Positions 44,375-54,172 of a stretch of 64,000 nucleotides of DNA are shown here, one piece after another. This DNA is from Weissella viridescens. Lineage in GTDB: Bacteria; Bacillota; Bacilli; Lactobacillales; Lactobacillaceae. The position numbers and the translations under genes were made by a program. The DNA lies in contig NZ_RHGY01000006.1 of NCBI RefSeq assembly GCF_003862435.1, positions 52,973-116,972 of the forward strand. The letters run 5' to 3'. Position 1 is the first letter of the stretch, and every line of letters begins with the position of its first letter. The notes beneath the pieces were generated by a model, which saw nothing but the letters and a program-made list of their open reading frames with translations, did no database searches and had not been told where the DNA came from.

Positions 44375-45318
44375 TACATTTCACTTAGAATACGGCGGGC
44401 AATCGATTCAGTTGTTACCATATCGGTAAGGAACTTACCACGTAATGCACCTAGGGCAGCCTTGGTCTTAAACTTACTCTTTACGATACCAAAGCGACGA
44501 GGTGTCGCCATGATTTCGTCAACTGACAAGCCAAATACCTTATCATGATCTTCATTCAAGAAATGTCCATCAACATCAAAAGGACGGCCATAAAGCATAC
44601 CGGCAACATCATCTTGGTTGATATCACCGAGAATCATATCCAGATTTTCCTTCCAAGTTGGAATACTTTCAAGCGAGGCTAAGGTCCCCAGTGTTGTAAA
44701 GAGGAGATCCATTTGTTTTGAAGCTGAAAAGGCAGGTTTAACGGCAATTTCTTGCGACATTTTTTCACGGGTCGCATCATCAATAATGTAAAGCGGTCCA
44801 GTCATCGTAAGATACTCGGCTGAAAAACGGGCAGCAGCTAATTCAACCATACGCATTGAACCAGCAGCAGACTTATATTTCATGTTTTCCCCAATGAATT
44901 GGGTGAAAGTAACATTTTCTAGCACTGAGACGGGGAAGTAGTTGATGATATTAAAAATGGTACCACCCCAAGTTAAACCAACCACTTTGCTTTGAGCGAT
45001 TAAAGGTGCTAATTGATGTGCTGAGTAGTTGAGGATATTTTCGGTCGTTTCAGTGGGACTGATATTATCCTTTAGAATGTAGATATGTGGGATGTTAAAA
45101 ACTTTTTGGAATTCTTTTTCAAGTTCGAGATTACGAGGGTTAGGAGCTGCGATATTAATCGTGACAATGCCTTCGCGGCGTGCATCATCGAGATATTTGT
45201 TAACAAGATAACGACTTAAGTGATATTTTTCTGCTAATTCAGCTAAAGACAATTGTGAAAGATAGTAGTCTTGGGATAAATTGGCGAGTAATTCATGCTG
45301 ATCCATTTCTTCTGACAT
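44374..45318 (-). CDS. citI: citrate-responsive regulator CitI (SorC/DeoR type)
   Basis: 314 aa: N-terminal helix-turn-helix (LSLAELAEKYHLSRYLVNKYLDDAR, about 22-48) and a SorC-type sugar-binding-like effector domain. CitI of Weissella paramesenteroides is known to activate the cit operon in response to citrate and is encoded divergently from citM, as here. AAGGAGG lies 8 bases before the ATG. The 264-bp divergent region carries repeated AT-rich elements that are likely its sites. Confidence 0.9.
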   Translation of the reverse strand: MSEEMDQHELLANLSQDYYLSQLSLAELAEKYHLSRYLVNKYLDDARREGIVTINIAAPNPRNLELEKEFQKVFNIPHIYILKDNISPTETTENILNYSAHQLAPLIAQSKVVGLTWGGTIFNIINYFPVSVLENVTFTQFIGENMKYKSAAGSMRMVELAAARFSAEYLTMTGPLYIIDDATREKMSQEIAVKPAFSASKQMDLLFTTLGTLASLESIPTWKENLDMILGDINQDDVAGMLYGRPFDVDGHFLNEDHDKVFGLSVDEIMATPRRFGIVKSKFKTKAALGALRGKFLTDMVTTESIARRILSEM

Positions 45319-45442
45319 CAGTAAGCCTCCTTAAAAGCGTTGTGCACCCTTAGCTTACCATACATTTGAAATATGTTGAATGATTTTCATATTTTTTAAT
45401 TATATCAAGTTAAGGTTTTTAGTTTGTGAACCACGTTTTTAA

Positions 45443-45508
45443 ATTTTTAAAATCACAACGAACTGATTTTAAAAATATCGAATTTATTCTTTACATTTTT
45501 AAAAATAT
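45443..45508. promoter_or_regulatory. three AT-rich repeats, candidate CitI operators
   Basis: ATTTTTAAAATC (45443-45454), ATTTTAAAAATAT (45466-45478) and ATTTTTAAAAATAT (45495-45508). Centres are about 22 and 30 bp apart, near whole helical turns. The last covers the first base after the -35 and much of the spacer of the cit promoter. Confidence 0.5.
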
Positions 45509-45518
45509 GACCTAAAAT
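45490..45518 (+). promoter_or_regulatory. cit operon promoter
   Basis: TTTACA (45490-45495), 17-bp spacer, TAAAAT (45513-45518), 65 bp before citM. Confidence 0.7.
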
Positions 45519-45582
45519 TAAACATGTTAGCAAAGGTATGAGGCCTTTGAGAGTTAAAAAATATGTGAGAGGTGTAACAAAC

Positions 45583-46728
45583 ATGGTTGACATGGATAAA
45601 GTGTTAGCACTTCACGAAGCACATACCGGTGTGCTCGATATTAAAGGGGACTTTGATGTCACAACCCGTAATGATTTGAGTGAAGCCTACACACCAGGTG
45701 TCGCTGGCCTAGCAAAGCTGATTGAATCTGATCCATCAGCTAAGGCAAAGTACACGATGAGTGGAAAGTTAGTTAGCATCATTAGTGATGGGACTGCAGT
45801 ATTGGGATTAGGGAATGTTGGTCCAGCTGCGAGTCTACCTATTATTGAAGGAAAAGCACTGCTATATAAAGATTTTTCAGGCGTAAATGCTGTCCCTATG
45901 GCATTAGAACAAACATCAGTTGATGAATTTGTCCAAACAGTTGTGAATATGTCAACATCGTTTGCCGGGATTCATTTGGAAGATATTGCCGCACCGCGTT
46001 GCTTTGAAATCGAAGAAAAGTTAAAAGAAAAATTGGATATTCCGGTTTATCATGATGATCAAGAGGGGACGGCAATTGTTGTCTTAGCTGGATTAATCAA
46101 TGCTGCCAAGGTGGTTAATAAATCACTTAAGGATTTGAAGATTGTTTTGAATGGTGTTGGTGCATCTGGATATGCAACTGGTAAGTTATTGGCTGAAGCT
46201 GGTATTAAAAATATTACTTTGGTCGACATTCATGGTGTGATTCGCGAAGATGATACACGCTACAACGCGTACCAACGTAAACTTGCTGGCATGGTGAACC
46301 AAGCAGATGGGCAAACATTAGATGATGTGATTGATAATCAAGATGTCTTTATCGGTTTGTCAGATGAGAAGGTGCTCTCAGGAGACCAAGTCAAGCGCAT
46401 GAACGATGACCCAATCATTTTTGCTTTGGCAAATCCTGTTCCAGAAATCGACCCCGATGAAGCCAATGCTGCCGGAGCAAAGATTGTCGCAACGGGATCT
46501 TCACAATGGCCCAACCAAGTTAATAATATTTTGGCATTCCCAGGTCTATTCAAGGGATTGTTGGAAACCGGTGTTAAGAGTGTCGATTCACAACTTCAGT
46601 CAGAAGTTGCACATGCTTTGGCCGATATGATTCAAAATCCTGATACGACAAATATTGTCCCGGGTGTTTTTGACGATGGTGTTGTTGATGCCGTTTCAGG
46701 TGCTGTTGAAACATTTGCCAAAAAATAA
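45583..46728 (+). CDS. citM: oxaloacetate decarboxylase, malic-enzyme family (CitM)
   Basis: 381-aa soluble enzyme converting oxaloacetate from citrate cleavage to pyruvate and CO2. Malic-enzyme motifs: SEAYTPGVAGLAKLI, SIISDGTAVLGLGNVGP, LEDIAAPRCFEIE (metal site), VYHDDQEGTAIV, NGVGASGYATG cofactor loop, and ALANPVPEIDP. Start is ATG 45583 (MVDMDKV), 11 bases after GAGAGG. First gene of the cit operon, as in Leuconostoc and Weissella; similarity to true malic enzyme means malate activity cannot be excluded by eye. Confidence 0.9.
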   Translation: MVDMDKVLALHEAHTGVLDIKGDFDVTTRNDLSEAYTPGVAGLAKLIESDPSAKAKYTMSGKLVSIISDGTAVLGLGNVGPAASLPIIEGKALLYKDFSGVNAVPMALEQTSVDEFVQTVVNMSTSFAGIHLEDIAAPRCFEIEEKLKEKLDIPVYHDDQEGTAIVVLAGLINAAKVVNKSLKDLKIVLNGVGASGYATGKLLAEAGIKNITLVDIHGVIREDDTRYNAYQRKLAGMVNQADGQTLDDVIDNQDVFIGLSDEKVLSGDQVKRMNDDPIIFALANPVPEIDPDEANAAGAKIVATGSSQWPNQVNNILAFPGLFKGLLETGVKSVDSQLQSEVAHALADMIQNPDTTNIVPGVFDDGVVDAVSGAVETFAKK

Positions 46729-46753
46729 GTTATGACACAAGGAGGTCTGTAAA

Positions 46754-47806
46754 ATGAGTGATCACATTCAAGATTTGTATTTGAGAAGTCAGCCACAACG
46801 CAAAATGTGGCAAAACTTCTTAACTGAACGTGGCATTGATGTTTTTAATGACAAAGAGATTGATGTCATTGATGAGACAATTGGCCTCTTTGATGATCAT
46901 GACCAGTTAGTTGGAACTGGTTCCATTGCGGGTGATGTGATTAAGTACATTGCCGTCCAGAATGAGGACGGTGCTTCAGGATCACGCTTCAATATGGTCG
47001 TTTCTGAGCTCGTGAGCCGATTAGCACAACGCGGGGTGTTCCATATTTTGGTCTTTACCAAGCCAAAATATACAGTTAGTTTTGAACATGTTGGATTTAC
47101 GAAGTTAGCTGATTCTGATCAAGGTGTCTTGCTTGAAAAAGGTGAACCAAATATTCAAACATACTTAAAGAATATCCCGAAGGTTCCAGCTGATAAGAAA
47201 ATTGCAGGCATCGTCATGAATGCCAATCCATTTACTTTAGGCCATCGCTACCTTGTGGAAACGGCGGCTAAAGAAAATGATTTTGTTTATGTCTTTGTCG
47301 TCAATCAAGATGCATCACTTTTCAAAACCAGTGAACGTGTTGAACTCGTTAAGGCGGGAACGCAAGACTTAGAAAATGTCATTGTTGTCAATGGTGGCAG
47401 CTACATGGTCAGTTATGCGACTTTCCCAGCGTATTTTATTTCAAGTCCTGATGCAGTTGTTGATTATCAAACCACACTAGATGCGCGATTGTTCAAGAAT
47501 TGGATTGCCAAGGATCTGCACATACAGACCCGTTACCTAGGTAGTGAACCATATTCGCACACCACTGATTTGTATAATCAAGCGCTACAACGTGAGTTGC
47601 CACCTGAGGTTCAGGTGAAAATCATCCCACGTAAAGAACTTGGTTCAGGCGATGCCATCTCGGCAACGTCAGTTCGTAAGGCGATTGAAGAGGACCGGAT
47701 TTCCGAAATAGAAAATCGGGTTCCCAAAACCACCTACCAATTTATTGTTAACCACAAGTCTGAATTACAAGACCGGATTAAGAAAGGAAAGAAAGATGGA
47801 GATTAA
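46754..47806 (+). CDS. citC: [citrate (pro-3S)-lyase] ligase
   Basis: 350-aa enzyme that acetylates the thiol of the citrate lyase prosthetic group using acetate and ATP, switching the lyase on. An N-terminal GNAT-like part (about 1-135) is followed by a nucleotidyltransferase domain with ANPFTLGHRYLVE near residue 155 and SATSVRKAI near 310. AAGGAGG precedes the ATG. It ends 11 bases inside citD. Confidence 0.93.
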   Translation: MSDHIQDLYLRSQPQRKMWQNFLTERGIDVFNDKEIDVIDETIGLFDDHDQLVGTGSIAGDVIKYIAVQNEDGASGSRFNMVVSELVSRLAQRGVFHILVFTKPKYTVSFEHVGFTKLADSDQGVLLEKGEPNIQTYLKNIPKVPADKKIAGIVMNANPFTLGHRYLVETAAKENDFVYVFVVNQDASLFKTSERVELVKAGTQDLENVIVVNGGSYMVSYATFPAYFISSPDAVVDYQTTLDARLFKNWIAKDLHIQTRYLGSEPYSHTTDLYNQALQRELPPEVQVKIIPRKELGSGDAISATSVRKAIEEDRISEIENRVPKTTYQFIVNHKSELQDRIKKGKKDGD

Positions 47807-48089
47807 GAAAACGGCGATTGCCGGAACATTAGAATCATCTGATGTACAAATTATGCTTAGTCAAGGAACAGATGGGATCCAATTTAATTTGGAATCAGAT
47901 GTTGAAAAACAATATGGAAAGGCAATCAAGGCAACTGTTGCAGATGTTTTGAAAGCTTATGGTGTTGACAATGCCAATGTCAAGATTGTTGATAAAGGGG
48001 CATTAGACATGGTTATTAAGGCACGCGCAATTGCAGCAACGCAACGTGCTTTAGACATCGTTGATGAACCAATGTGGGAGGTACTTTAA
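47796..48089 (+). CDS. citD: citrate lyase acyl carrier protein (gamma subunit)
   Basis: 97-aa carrier protein. The N-terminal AGTLESSDVQI contains the Ser (near residue 14) that receives the phosphoribosyl-dephospho-CoA arm. ATG 47796 (MEIKKTA) has AAAGGAAAG upstream; a longer open frame within citC is not the start. Overlaps citC by 11 bases. Confidence 0.95.
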   Translation: MEIKKTAIAGTLESSDVQIMLSQGTDGIQFNLESDVEKQYGKAIKATVADVLKAYGVDNANVKIVDKGALDMVIKARAIAATQRALDIVDEPMWEVL

Positions 48090-48091
48090 TA

Positions 48092-49003
48092 ATGGCTACA
48101 GAAGAACGTTTACGTCGAACAATGATGTTCGTACCTGGAAATAACCCAGCCATGGTTAAGGATGCTGGTATTTTCGGAGCTGACTCAATTATGTTTGATT
48201 TGGAAGATGCTGTCTCACTTCCAGAAAAAGATGCCGCACGTTATTTGGTCTATGAAGCCTTGCAAACTGTTGATTACGGGGATGCTGAATTAGTTGTACG
48301 TATCAATGGATTGGATACACCTTTCTATCAAAATGATATTCGTGCGATGGTTAAGGCTGGAATCGATGTTATCCGTTTGCCTAAGGTTGAAACGGCTGAA
48401 ATGATGACTGAGTTGGTAAACTTGGTTGAAGAAGCTGAGAAGGAATTTGGTCGTGAAGTTGGTTCAACACGTGTCATGGCTGCCATTGAGTCTGCTTTGG
48501 GTGTCGTGAATGCATATTCAATCGCTTCATCAACAGATCGGATGATGGGAATTGCTCTGTCTGCCGAAGATTACACGACGGATATGAAGACTCACCGTTA
48601 CCCTGATGGTGCTGAACTAGAATACGCACGTAATGCAATTTTGCATGCCGCTCGTGCCGCAGGTGTTTCAGCCTTCGATACTGTGTTTACAAACATGGAT
48701 GATCCTGATGGATTCTATCGTGAAACTGAGTACATTCACCAACTTGGATTTGACGGTAAGTCATTGGTTAACCCACGTCAAATTGAAATGGTTAACTCAG
48801 TCTTTGAACCTACTGAAAAAGAAATTGTAAATGCCCAAAACGTGATTGCTGCGATTGAAGAAGCCCGCGCTAAGGGTTCAGGTGTTATTTCAATGAATGG
48901 TCAAATGGTTGACCGTCCAGTCGTATTGCGTGCTGAACGTGTGATGCGTCTTGCAAAGGCATCACACTTAGTTGATGAGGAGGGAAATTACATTGGAAAA
49001 TAG
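48092..49003 (+). CDS. citE: citrate lyase beta subunit (citryl-ACP lyase)
   Basis: 303-aa aldolase-type subunit splitting citryl-ACP to acetyl-ACP and oxaloacetate. HpcH/HpaI-type fold with [21 protein letters not shown] (metal and catalytic acid), RINGLDTPF and [18 protein letters not shown] lies 10 bases before ATG 48092. The last 11 bases overlap citF. Confidence 0.95.
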   Translation: MATEERLRRTMMFVPGNNPAMVKDAGIFGADSIMFDLEDAVSLPEKDAARYLVYEALQTVDYGDAELVVRINGLDTPFYQNDIRAMVKAGIDVIRLPKVETAEMMTELVNLVEEAEKEFGREVGSTRVMAAIESALGVVNAYSIASSTDRMMGIALSAEDYTTDMKTHRYPDGAELEYARNAILHAARAAGVSAFDTVFTNMDDPDGFYRETEYIHQLGFDGKSLVNPRQIEMVNSVFEPTEKEIVNAQNVIAAIEEARAKGSGVISMNGQMVDRPVVLRAERVMRLAKASHLVDEEGNYIGK

Positions 49004-50531
49004 TGTAAAGCGTGAATTACCAGATGAACTTATGGATAAGTTGGACTACAAGCCTTTTGAAACTGTTGATTTTGGAAACCCTGAAATTCAACGTGTTGCA
49101 CCAAAGGTTCGTGCCACTACTGGTAAGGATAAATTAGTTGATTCATTGGAAAAAGCTGTTACTGATAATGTTAAAGATGGTATGACGATTTCATTCCATC
49201 ACCATTTCCGTGAGGGTGACTATGTCTTTAATATGGTTATGCGTATTATCATTGATCATGGTTATAAGGATTTGACTTTGGCCCCATCATCATTGACGAA
49301 TACAATGAACGATATCACCATTGAAGCCATTGAAAAGGGTGTTGTTACCAATATCACATCATCAGGTATGCGTGGAACTTTGGGTGATGCCGTATCACAC
49401 GGTGCGCTTGAAAACCCAGTTATCTTCCGTTCACACGGTGGTCGTGCCCGCGCCATCGAAGAAGGGGATATCAAGATTGACGTTGCTTTCTTAGGTGTAC
49501 CAAACTCTGATGAGATGGGAAACGCAAATGGTATGGATGGTGAGACTGCCTTTGGTTCACTTGGTTATGCATTAATGGATGCCAAGTATGCAGATAAGGT
49601 TGTCTTGATTACCGATAACATTGTTGATTACCCAAACACACCTGCTTCAATCGAACAAACGCAAGTTGATTACGTCGTTAAGGTTGATAAGGTTGGAGAT
49701 CCTGATAAGATTGGATCTGGAGCAACACGTTTCACTAAGGATCCTAAGGAACTTAAGATTGCGCAAACGGTTAACAACGTGATTGTACACTCACCATACT
49801 TCAAGGATGGCTTCTCATTCCAAACAGGTTCTGGTGGTGCTGCACTTGCCGTAACCCGTTTCTTGCGTCAATCAATGATTGATAATGGTATCACGGCCTC
49901 ATTTGCGCTTGGTGGTATCACTAAGCCAACGATTGACTTGCTTGAAGAAGGTTTGGTTAAGAAGGTTATGGACGTGCAAGACTTCGATAAGGGTGCTGCC
50001 CAATCAATGAAGTCAAACCGTGACCAACAAGAAATCAGTGCAACTTGGTATGCAGATCCTGCTAACAAGGGTGCCATGGTTGATAAGTTGGATGTTGTTA
50101 TCTTGTCAGCACTTGAAATTGACACTGACTATAATGTTAACGTTATGTCAGGATCTGATGGTGTTATCCGTGGTGCTGTTGGTGGCCATCAAGATGCTGC
50201 CACAGCCAAGTTGACAATTATTTCAGCACCACTTGTTCGTGGACGTATTGCAACGGTTGTGCCTGAAGTAACCACTAACGTTACCCCAGGTGACTCAGTT
50301 GATGTCCTTGTTACTGAAGTTGGGATTGCAATTAACCCTAAGCGTCAAGATTTGATTGATGCATTGAAGGATGTTCCTGGTGTACCTGTTTACACTATCG
50401 AAGAATTGCAACAAATGGCTGAAGCTAAGGTGGGAAAGCCAGAACCACTTGAGTATACCGATCGTACGGTTGCGATGGTTGAATACCGTGATGGTTCAAT
50501 TATCGATACAATCAAAGAAATTAAAGATTAG
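48993..50531 (+). CDS. citF: citrate lyase alpha subunit (citrate:acetyl-ACP transferase)
   Basis: 512-aa CoA-transferase-type subunit exchanging acetyl for citryl on the carrier protein. Motifs include [28 protein letters not shown] and [13 protein letters not shown]. The start is read as TTG 48993 (MENSVKREL) because GAGGAGGGA lies 8 bases upstream; the earlier ATG 48975 overlaps that site. It is followed by a strong terminator, so citX and citG, which normally follow, are not on this transcript. Confidence 0.93.
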   Translation: MENSVKRELPDELMDKLDYKPFETVDFGNPEIQRVAPKVRATTGKDKLVDSLEKAVTDNVKDGMTISFHHHFREGDYVFNMVMRIIIDHGYKDLTLAPSSLTNTMNDITIEAIEKGVVTNITSSGMRGTLGDAVSHGALENPVIFRSHGGRARAIEEGDIKIDVAFLGVPNSDEMGNANGMDGETAFGSLGYALMDAKYADKVVLITDNIVDYPNTPASIEQTQVDYVVKVDKVGDPDKIGSGATRFTKDPKELKIAQTVNNVIVHSPYFKDGFSFQTGSGGAALAVTRFLRQSMIDNGITASFALGGITKPTIDLLEEGLVKKVMDVQDFDKGAAQSMKSNRDQQEISATWYADPANKGAMVDKLDVVILSALEIDTDYNVNVMSGSDGVIRGAVGGHQDAATAKLTIISAPLVRGRIATVVPEVTTNVTPGDSVDVLVTEVGIAINPKRQDLIDALKDVPGVPVYTIEELQQMAEAKVGKPEPLEYTDRTVAMVEYRDGSIIDTIKEIKD

Positions 50532-50533
50532 TC

Positions 50534-50570
50534 AAAAAAACACTTAATCGTTGAGATTAAGTGTTTTTTT
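50534..50570 (+). terminator. citMCDEF operon terminator
   Basis: Perfect 16-bp stem (AAAAAAACACTTAATC and complement), GTTGA loop, T run, immediately after citF. Confidence 0.9.
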
Positions 50571-50821
50571 GTATGTTTAATAAGTTATAAAATCAGACAA
50601 TAAACTCTAAATTTATGTAAAATAAACTGCAGAATTCGGACAGAAAATAAAAACTACGATAGATTTAGAGTTCATACCAGATGTGGGTAAGAAATATTAA
50701 TGTAAATCGTCTGCTAGAATGTTCCGATTTTGCAATCTCTATGGCACATGTCTGTGATTTTTACTTGGTAGTATGGGTGCGTTGGCGTAGTTAATTGTAA
50801 CGGTATTGAAAACTAGTATTA
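50571..50821. other. AT-rich gap without genes
   Basis: Between the cit operon terminator and the promoter of the secreted lysozyme-like protein. No open frame with a ribosome binding site, no repeat and no RNA gene was recognised. Confidence 0.5.
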
Positions 50822-50850
50822 TTGACCTATGTTTTCGTCTGCGGTAATAT
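50822..50850 (+). promoter_or_regulatory. promoter of the secreted lysozyme/glucan-binding gene
   Basis: TTGACC (50822-50827), 17-bp spacer, TAATAT (50845-50850), leaving a leader of about 108 bases. Confidence 0.65.
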
Positions 50851-50964
50851 ATAAGAAGTTAAGAAAATATAAAGAAACTTAAAAAACAGACAAATGCTTA
50901 AGTAAGTACACAGTAAAAGTATTTTAGACAATGCAAAGCCATTGTCCTAAGGGAGTAATTAATA

Positions 50965-53499
50965 ATGAGTCACATAAAAATGTATAAAAGTGGTAAGTTT
51001 TGGGTTAGTTCTGCTGTAGCAACCCTTGGAGCAGCAGCTGCGCTTGTTGGAGGTGCTGGTACAACAGCCCAAGCCGACGCAACGGATGCTAACGCACAAG
51101 CAACAGTTGATGGGTCTTCAGATGTTAAACCTGACCAGACTGATGCAGCTGGACATGTTCAAGTACAAATCGGTGCTGCAATGGCACAAAACCCAACAAA
51201 TGCGACTCCTGCAACGGACGATACGCAAGCTACTGCAGATGCTAAGGCAACAACGCAAACTGATGCGACCCAAGCAGAAACGGTTGTACCAGACGCAACT
51301 GCAGAGCAACAAGTACCCGCAACACAAGCTCCAGATGCTAAGGCTGATACACAAAGTACAACAGCTGAAGCACCAGCAGAAACAGCTGATGTGAAGGCTG
51401 ACACACAAGATACAGCTACTGATGTAAAGTCAGAAGCGGATAACGTAGCAACTGAGTCACAAGATGCGACAGCCGATGTGAAGTCAGGCGACCAAACGAC
51501 AAAGACTGACTCAGAAGCTGACACGACTGATGTAAAGACTGATGACCAAAACACATCAAATGATGTAAAGACTGATGACCAAAACACATCAAATGATGTA
51601 AAAACTGATGTGAAGTCAGACGATCAAACAGCTGGTGCAGAAGTTCAAAAGCCAACAACAGATGTTAACGCACCTAAGGCTTCTGACCAAACTGAAAAAA
51701 AGAATCCAACGACAACGGCACCTAAGGCAGTTACACCAGCTCCAGTTGTTAAGAAGACAACTGTTGCAAAGCCAAAAGTTGCGACACCAACAAAGGCAAC
51801 AACTGCTAAAGCTAAGCCTGTTTTAGCTGCGCAAACATATAACTATTCAGCTACGCAAAAGGCGAATGCAATTTATATCTATAAGTTCTTCTCAGCCCGT
51901 GGTTGGTCACGTAATGCCATTGCTGGAATGCTTGGAAACATGGCTGTTGAAAGTTATATCTTGCCTGACATCACTGAAATTGGTGGTGGAGGTGGATATG
52001 GTCTTGTGCAATGGACACCTGCAAGTAAGTTGATCAACTGGTGTCGTGCAAATGGACTTGATTACCGCACAATGTACGGTCAATGTATGCGAATTCAATA
52101 TGAATTCACACATGGTATTCAATACTATCCAGGTTGGTCAAGCCTAACAGCAAGCCAATACATGAAGAGCAAGATGTCTGCTTTTGATTTGGCTATGGTC
52201 TTTATGAACAATTACGAACGTCCATACAATACTTACCAACCAAATCGTGGAAACATTGCCAACTACTGGTACAACTTCTTGGCAAGCCAAGAAAAGAAGA
52301 CTGGTTACCAAACTGAAAATGGTAAGGTTTACTATTACGACAACAATGGAAACAAGATTAGTGGATTCCGTAAGTTCGGTAATAACATTGAGTACTACAA
52401 CCCAACAACTAAGGTACGTCTTCAAAATGGTTATGTAACGACTAATGGAAACACATACTTCTTTGGTTCAAATGGGGCTGCCATTTCAGGATTCCGTTGG
52501 GGTGCCGCAAATCCAAAGACAGGATACCGTGCTTTGCAGTACTACGATACAAAGTCACACGTCCAATTCAAAAATAAGTGGCTAACGACTAATGGTAAAT
52601 CATATTTCTTTGATGGTAAGGGATGGGCAACTGACGGTTTCCGTACAGGCGCAGCAAACCCCAAGACAGGATACCGTGCTTTGCAATACTTTGATCCAAA
52701 GACGCGTGTTCAATATAAGAATAAGTGGCTAACGACCAATGGTAAGACGTATTTCTTTGGTGCCAATGGATGGGCAACTGAAGGATTACGTTGGGGTGGT
52801 GCAAATCCAAAGACGGGATACCGTGCTTTGCAATACTTTGATCCAACAACACGTGTTCAATATAAGAACAAGTGGTTGACGATTAATGGTAAGACTTACT
52901 TCTTCGATGGTAAGGGATGGGCACAAGATGGTTTCCGTACTGGTGGTGCAAACCCACAGACGGGATACCGTGCCTTGCAATACTTTGATCCAAAGACGCG
53001 TGTTCAATACAAGAACAAGTGGTTGACGATTAATGGTAAGACTTACTTCTTCGATGGTAAGGGATGGGCAACTGAAGGTATTCGCTGGGGTGCTGCTAAT
53101 CCAGAAACGGGATACCGTGCTTTGCAATACTTCGATCCAACAACACGTGTTCAATTAAAGAACCAAGAGAAGACGATTGATGGAAAAACATACTACTTTG
53201 ATAACAAGGGATGGGCAGTCGATGGATTAGTAACTAAGGTTATCAATCCTACTACGCGTGAACGTACAATCAAGTATTATGATCCAACAACACGTGCTCA
53301 AGTATTTAACCAACACGTAACAGTCGATGGAATTGTTTACTACATGAACGCACAAGGTGTTGCTGCCAATGGGCTTATTCGCATGCCTGATGGTAGTGTT
53401 GAGTTCTATGAAGATTACCACCAAGTTAGAAATCGTACCGTGACCATCAATGGAAAGCGTTATACTTTCGATGAAAACGGTCGTGGAAAATTAGCTTAA
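50965..53499 (+). CDS. secreted phage-type lysozyme with glucan-binding repeats
   Basis: 844-aa exported protein. Order: KxYKxGKxW-type signal peptide (MYKSGKFW, cleavage after AQA near 37); Ala/Thr/Asp-rich repetitive region (about 40-290); a phage tail lysozyme-like domain (about 295-440) with likely catalytic Glu 329 in NMAVES; then glucan/choline-binding-type repeats (about 445-844) rich in YYF, W and G. The KxYKxGKxW signal is shared with Leuconostoc and Weissella glucansucrases. It probably cuts peptidoglycan while held to alpha-glucan or wall polymer. It sits, with its own promoter and terminator, between citF and citX. Confidence 0.85.
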   Translation: MSHIKMYKSGKFWVSSAVATLGAAAALVGGAGTTAQADATDANAQATVDGSSDVKPDQTDAAGHVQVQIGAAMAQNPTNATPATDDTQATADAKATTQTDATQAETVVPDATAEQQVPATQAPDAKADTQSTTAEAPAETADVKADTQDTATDVKSEADNVATESQDATADVKSGDQTTKTDSEADTTDVKTDDQNTSNDVKTDDQNTSNDVKTDVKSDDQTAGAEVQKPTTDVNAPKASDQTEKKNPTTTAPKAVTPAPVVKKTTVAKPKVATPTKATTAKAKPVLAAQTYNYSATQKANAIYIYKFFSARGWSRNAIAGMLGNMAVESYILPDITEIGGGGGYGLVQWTPASKLINWCRANGLDYRTMYGQCMRIQYEFTHGIQYYPGWSSLTASQYMKSKMSAFDLAMVFMNNYERPYNTYQPNRGNIANYWYNFLASQEKKTGYQTENGKVYYYDNNGNKISGFRKFGNNIEYYNPTTKVRLQNGYVTTNGNTYFFGSNGAAISGFRWGAANPKTGYRALQYYDTKSHVQFKNKWLTTNGKSYFFDGKGWATDGFRTGAANPKTGYRALQYFDPKTRVQYKNKWLTTNGKTYFFGANGWATEGLRWGGANPKTGYRALQYFDPTTRVQYKNKWLTINGKTYFFDGKGWAQDGFRTGGANPQTGYRALQYFDPKTRVQYKNKWLTINGKTYFFDGKGWATEGIRWGAANPETGYRALQYFDPTTRVQLKNQEKTIDGKTYYFDNKGWAVDGLVTKVINPTTRERTIKYYDPTTRAQVFNQHVTVDGIVYYMNAQGVAANGLIRMPDGSVEFYEDYHQVRNRTVTINGKRYTFDENGRGKLA
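51517..51612 (+). repeat. short tandem repeat coding for DDQNTSNDVKT
   Basis: Two identical 33-bp copies plus a diverged partial, in the acidic linker of the 844-aa protein. Confidence 0.7.
52440..53210 (+). repeat. five 147-bp tandem repeats (49 codons) of glucan-binding type
   Basis: The GGATACCGTGC motif (coding GYRALQY) recurs at 52522, 52669, 52816, 52963 and 53110, each exactly 147 bp apart. Copies 2-5 are near identical in DNA, indicating recent expansion or gene conversion. Confidence 0.9.
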
Positions 53500-53505
53500 T
53501 TTAAG

Positions 53506-53537
53506 AACAGTTAACAGGGATGTTAGCTGTTTTTTTG
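53506..53537 (+). terminator. terminator of the lysozyme/glucan-binding gene
   Basis: AACAGTTAAC pairs with GTTAGCTGTT, 6-base loop, T run. Confidence 0.8.
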
Positions 53538-53562
53538 TATGCCTTTAAAATTAGGGTATAAT
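53535..53562 (+). promoter_or_regulatory. separate promoter of citXG
   Basis: TTGTAT (53535-53540), 16-bp spacer, TATAAT (53557-53562), 38 bp before citX. Confidence 0.55.
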
Positions 53563-53599
53563 AGTGAAATAACTAATTTTTGTTTTGGGGGAAATGATA

Positions 53600-54172
53600 T
53601 TGAAGCATGTTTTTGAAAATGGCTCTGAGGTAACATTAGATCAAATATTATTGAACAAAGAATGGCGAGCACATAAACAAACACAATTAATGACTCGTGT
53701 TCCGGAAGCAAGTTTAGTAAGTATCAAAATGAATATTCCTGGAGCCATGAAACAGAGTCCGGCAATCTTGGCGATGTTTCAACGTGGTTTAAAAACTTTA
53801 GAACACATGTATGGTCAATCTATTATTGACGAAACCATTGATTTTGACCGTCCGACAGGACCTGAAGCCTTTATGGTGCTAAATCAATCGTTGCATGATG
53901 CCAAAATTAACGGTATCCGATTTGAACAAACCGACTCTCTTGGGCGAATTTTCGACGTTGATGTAATGGCAGCCAGTGATGATGGTCAACAGTTGTCACG
54001 AACTGAATTGGGTTTCGATACACGAAAGTGCTTTGTCTGTGGTGAAGATGCTAAAATTTGTGCACGGTCGCAACAACATAGTAAAACTGAAATGACCGAA
54101 GCATTGGATGTTATTTATCAATCATTTTTAGCTGATCAGGGAGAACGTGTAAATGACAATGCCACCGATTGA
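53600..54172 (+). CDS. citX: holo-citrate lyase synthase (apo-citrate lyase phosphoribosyl-dephospho-CoA transferase)
   Basis: 190-aa enzyme attaching the prosthetic group to CitD. Family end motif GFDTRKCFVCGEDAKICARSQQHS is clear near residue 140. Start is read as TTG 53600 (MKHVFENG) since GGGGGA lies 7 bases upstream; ATG 53594 touches that site. In several relatives citX and citG are fused as one citG; here they are separate, overlapping by 20 bases. Confidence 0.85.
   Translation: MKHVFENGSEVTLDQILLNKEWRAHKQTQLMTRVPEASLVSIKMNIPGAMKQSPAILAMFQRGLKTLEHMYGQSIIDETIDFDRPTGPEAFMVLNQSLHDAKINGIRFEQTDSLGRIFDVDVMAASDDGQQLSRTELGFDTRKCFVCGEDAKICARSQQHSKTEMTEALDVIYQSFLADQGERVNDNATD

Noticed and set aside
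45583..46728. Ordinary NAD malic enzyme
   Set aside because: Position as first gene of a CitI-controlled citrate lyase operon identifies it as CitM-type oxaloacetate decarboxylase.
52522..53120. CRISPR-like regular spacing
   Set aside because: The 147-bp period is in frame, codes for glucan-binding repeats, and has no unique spacers.
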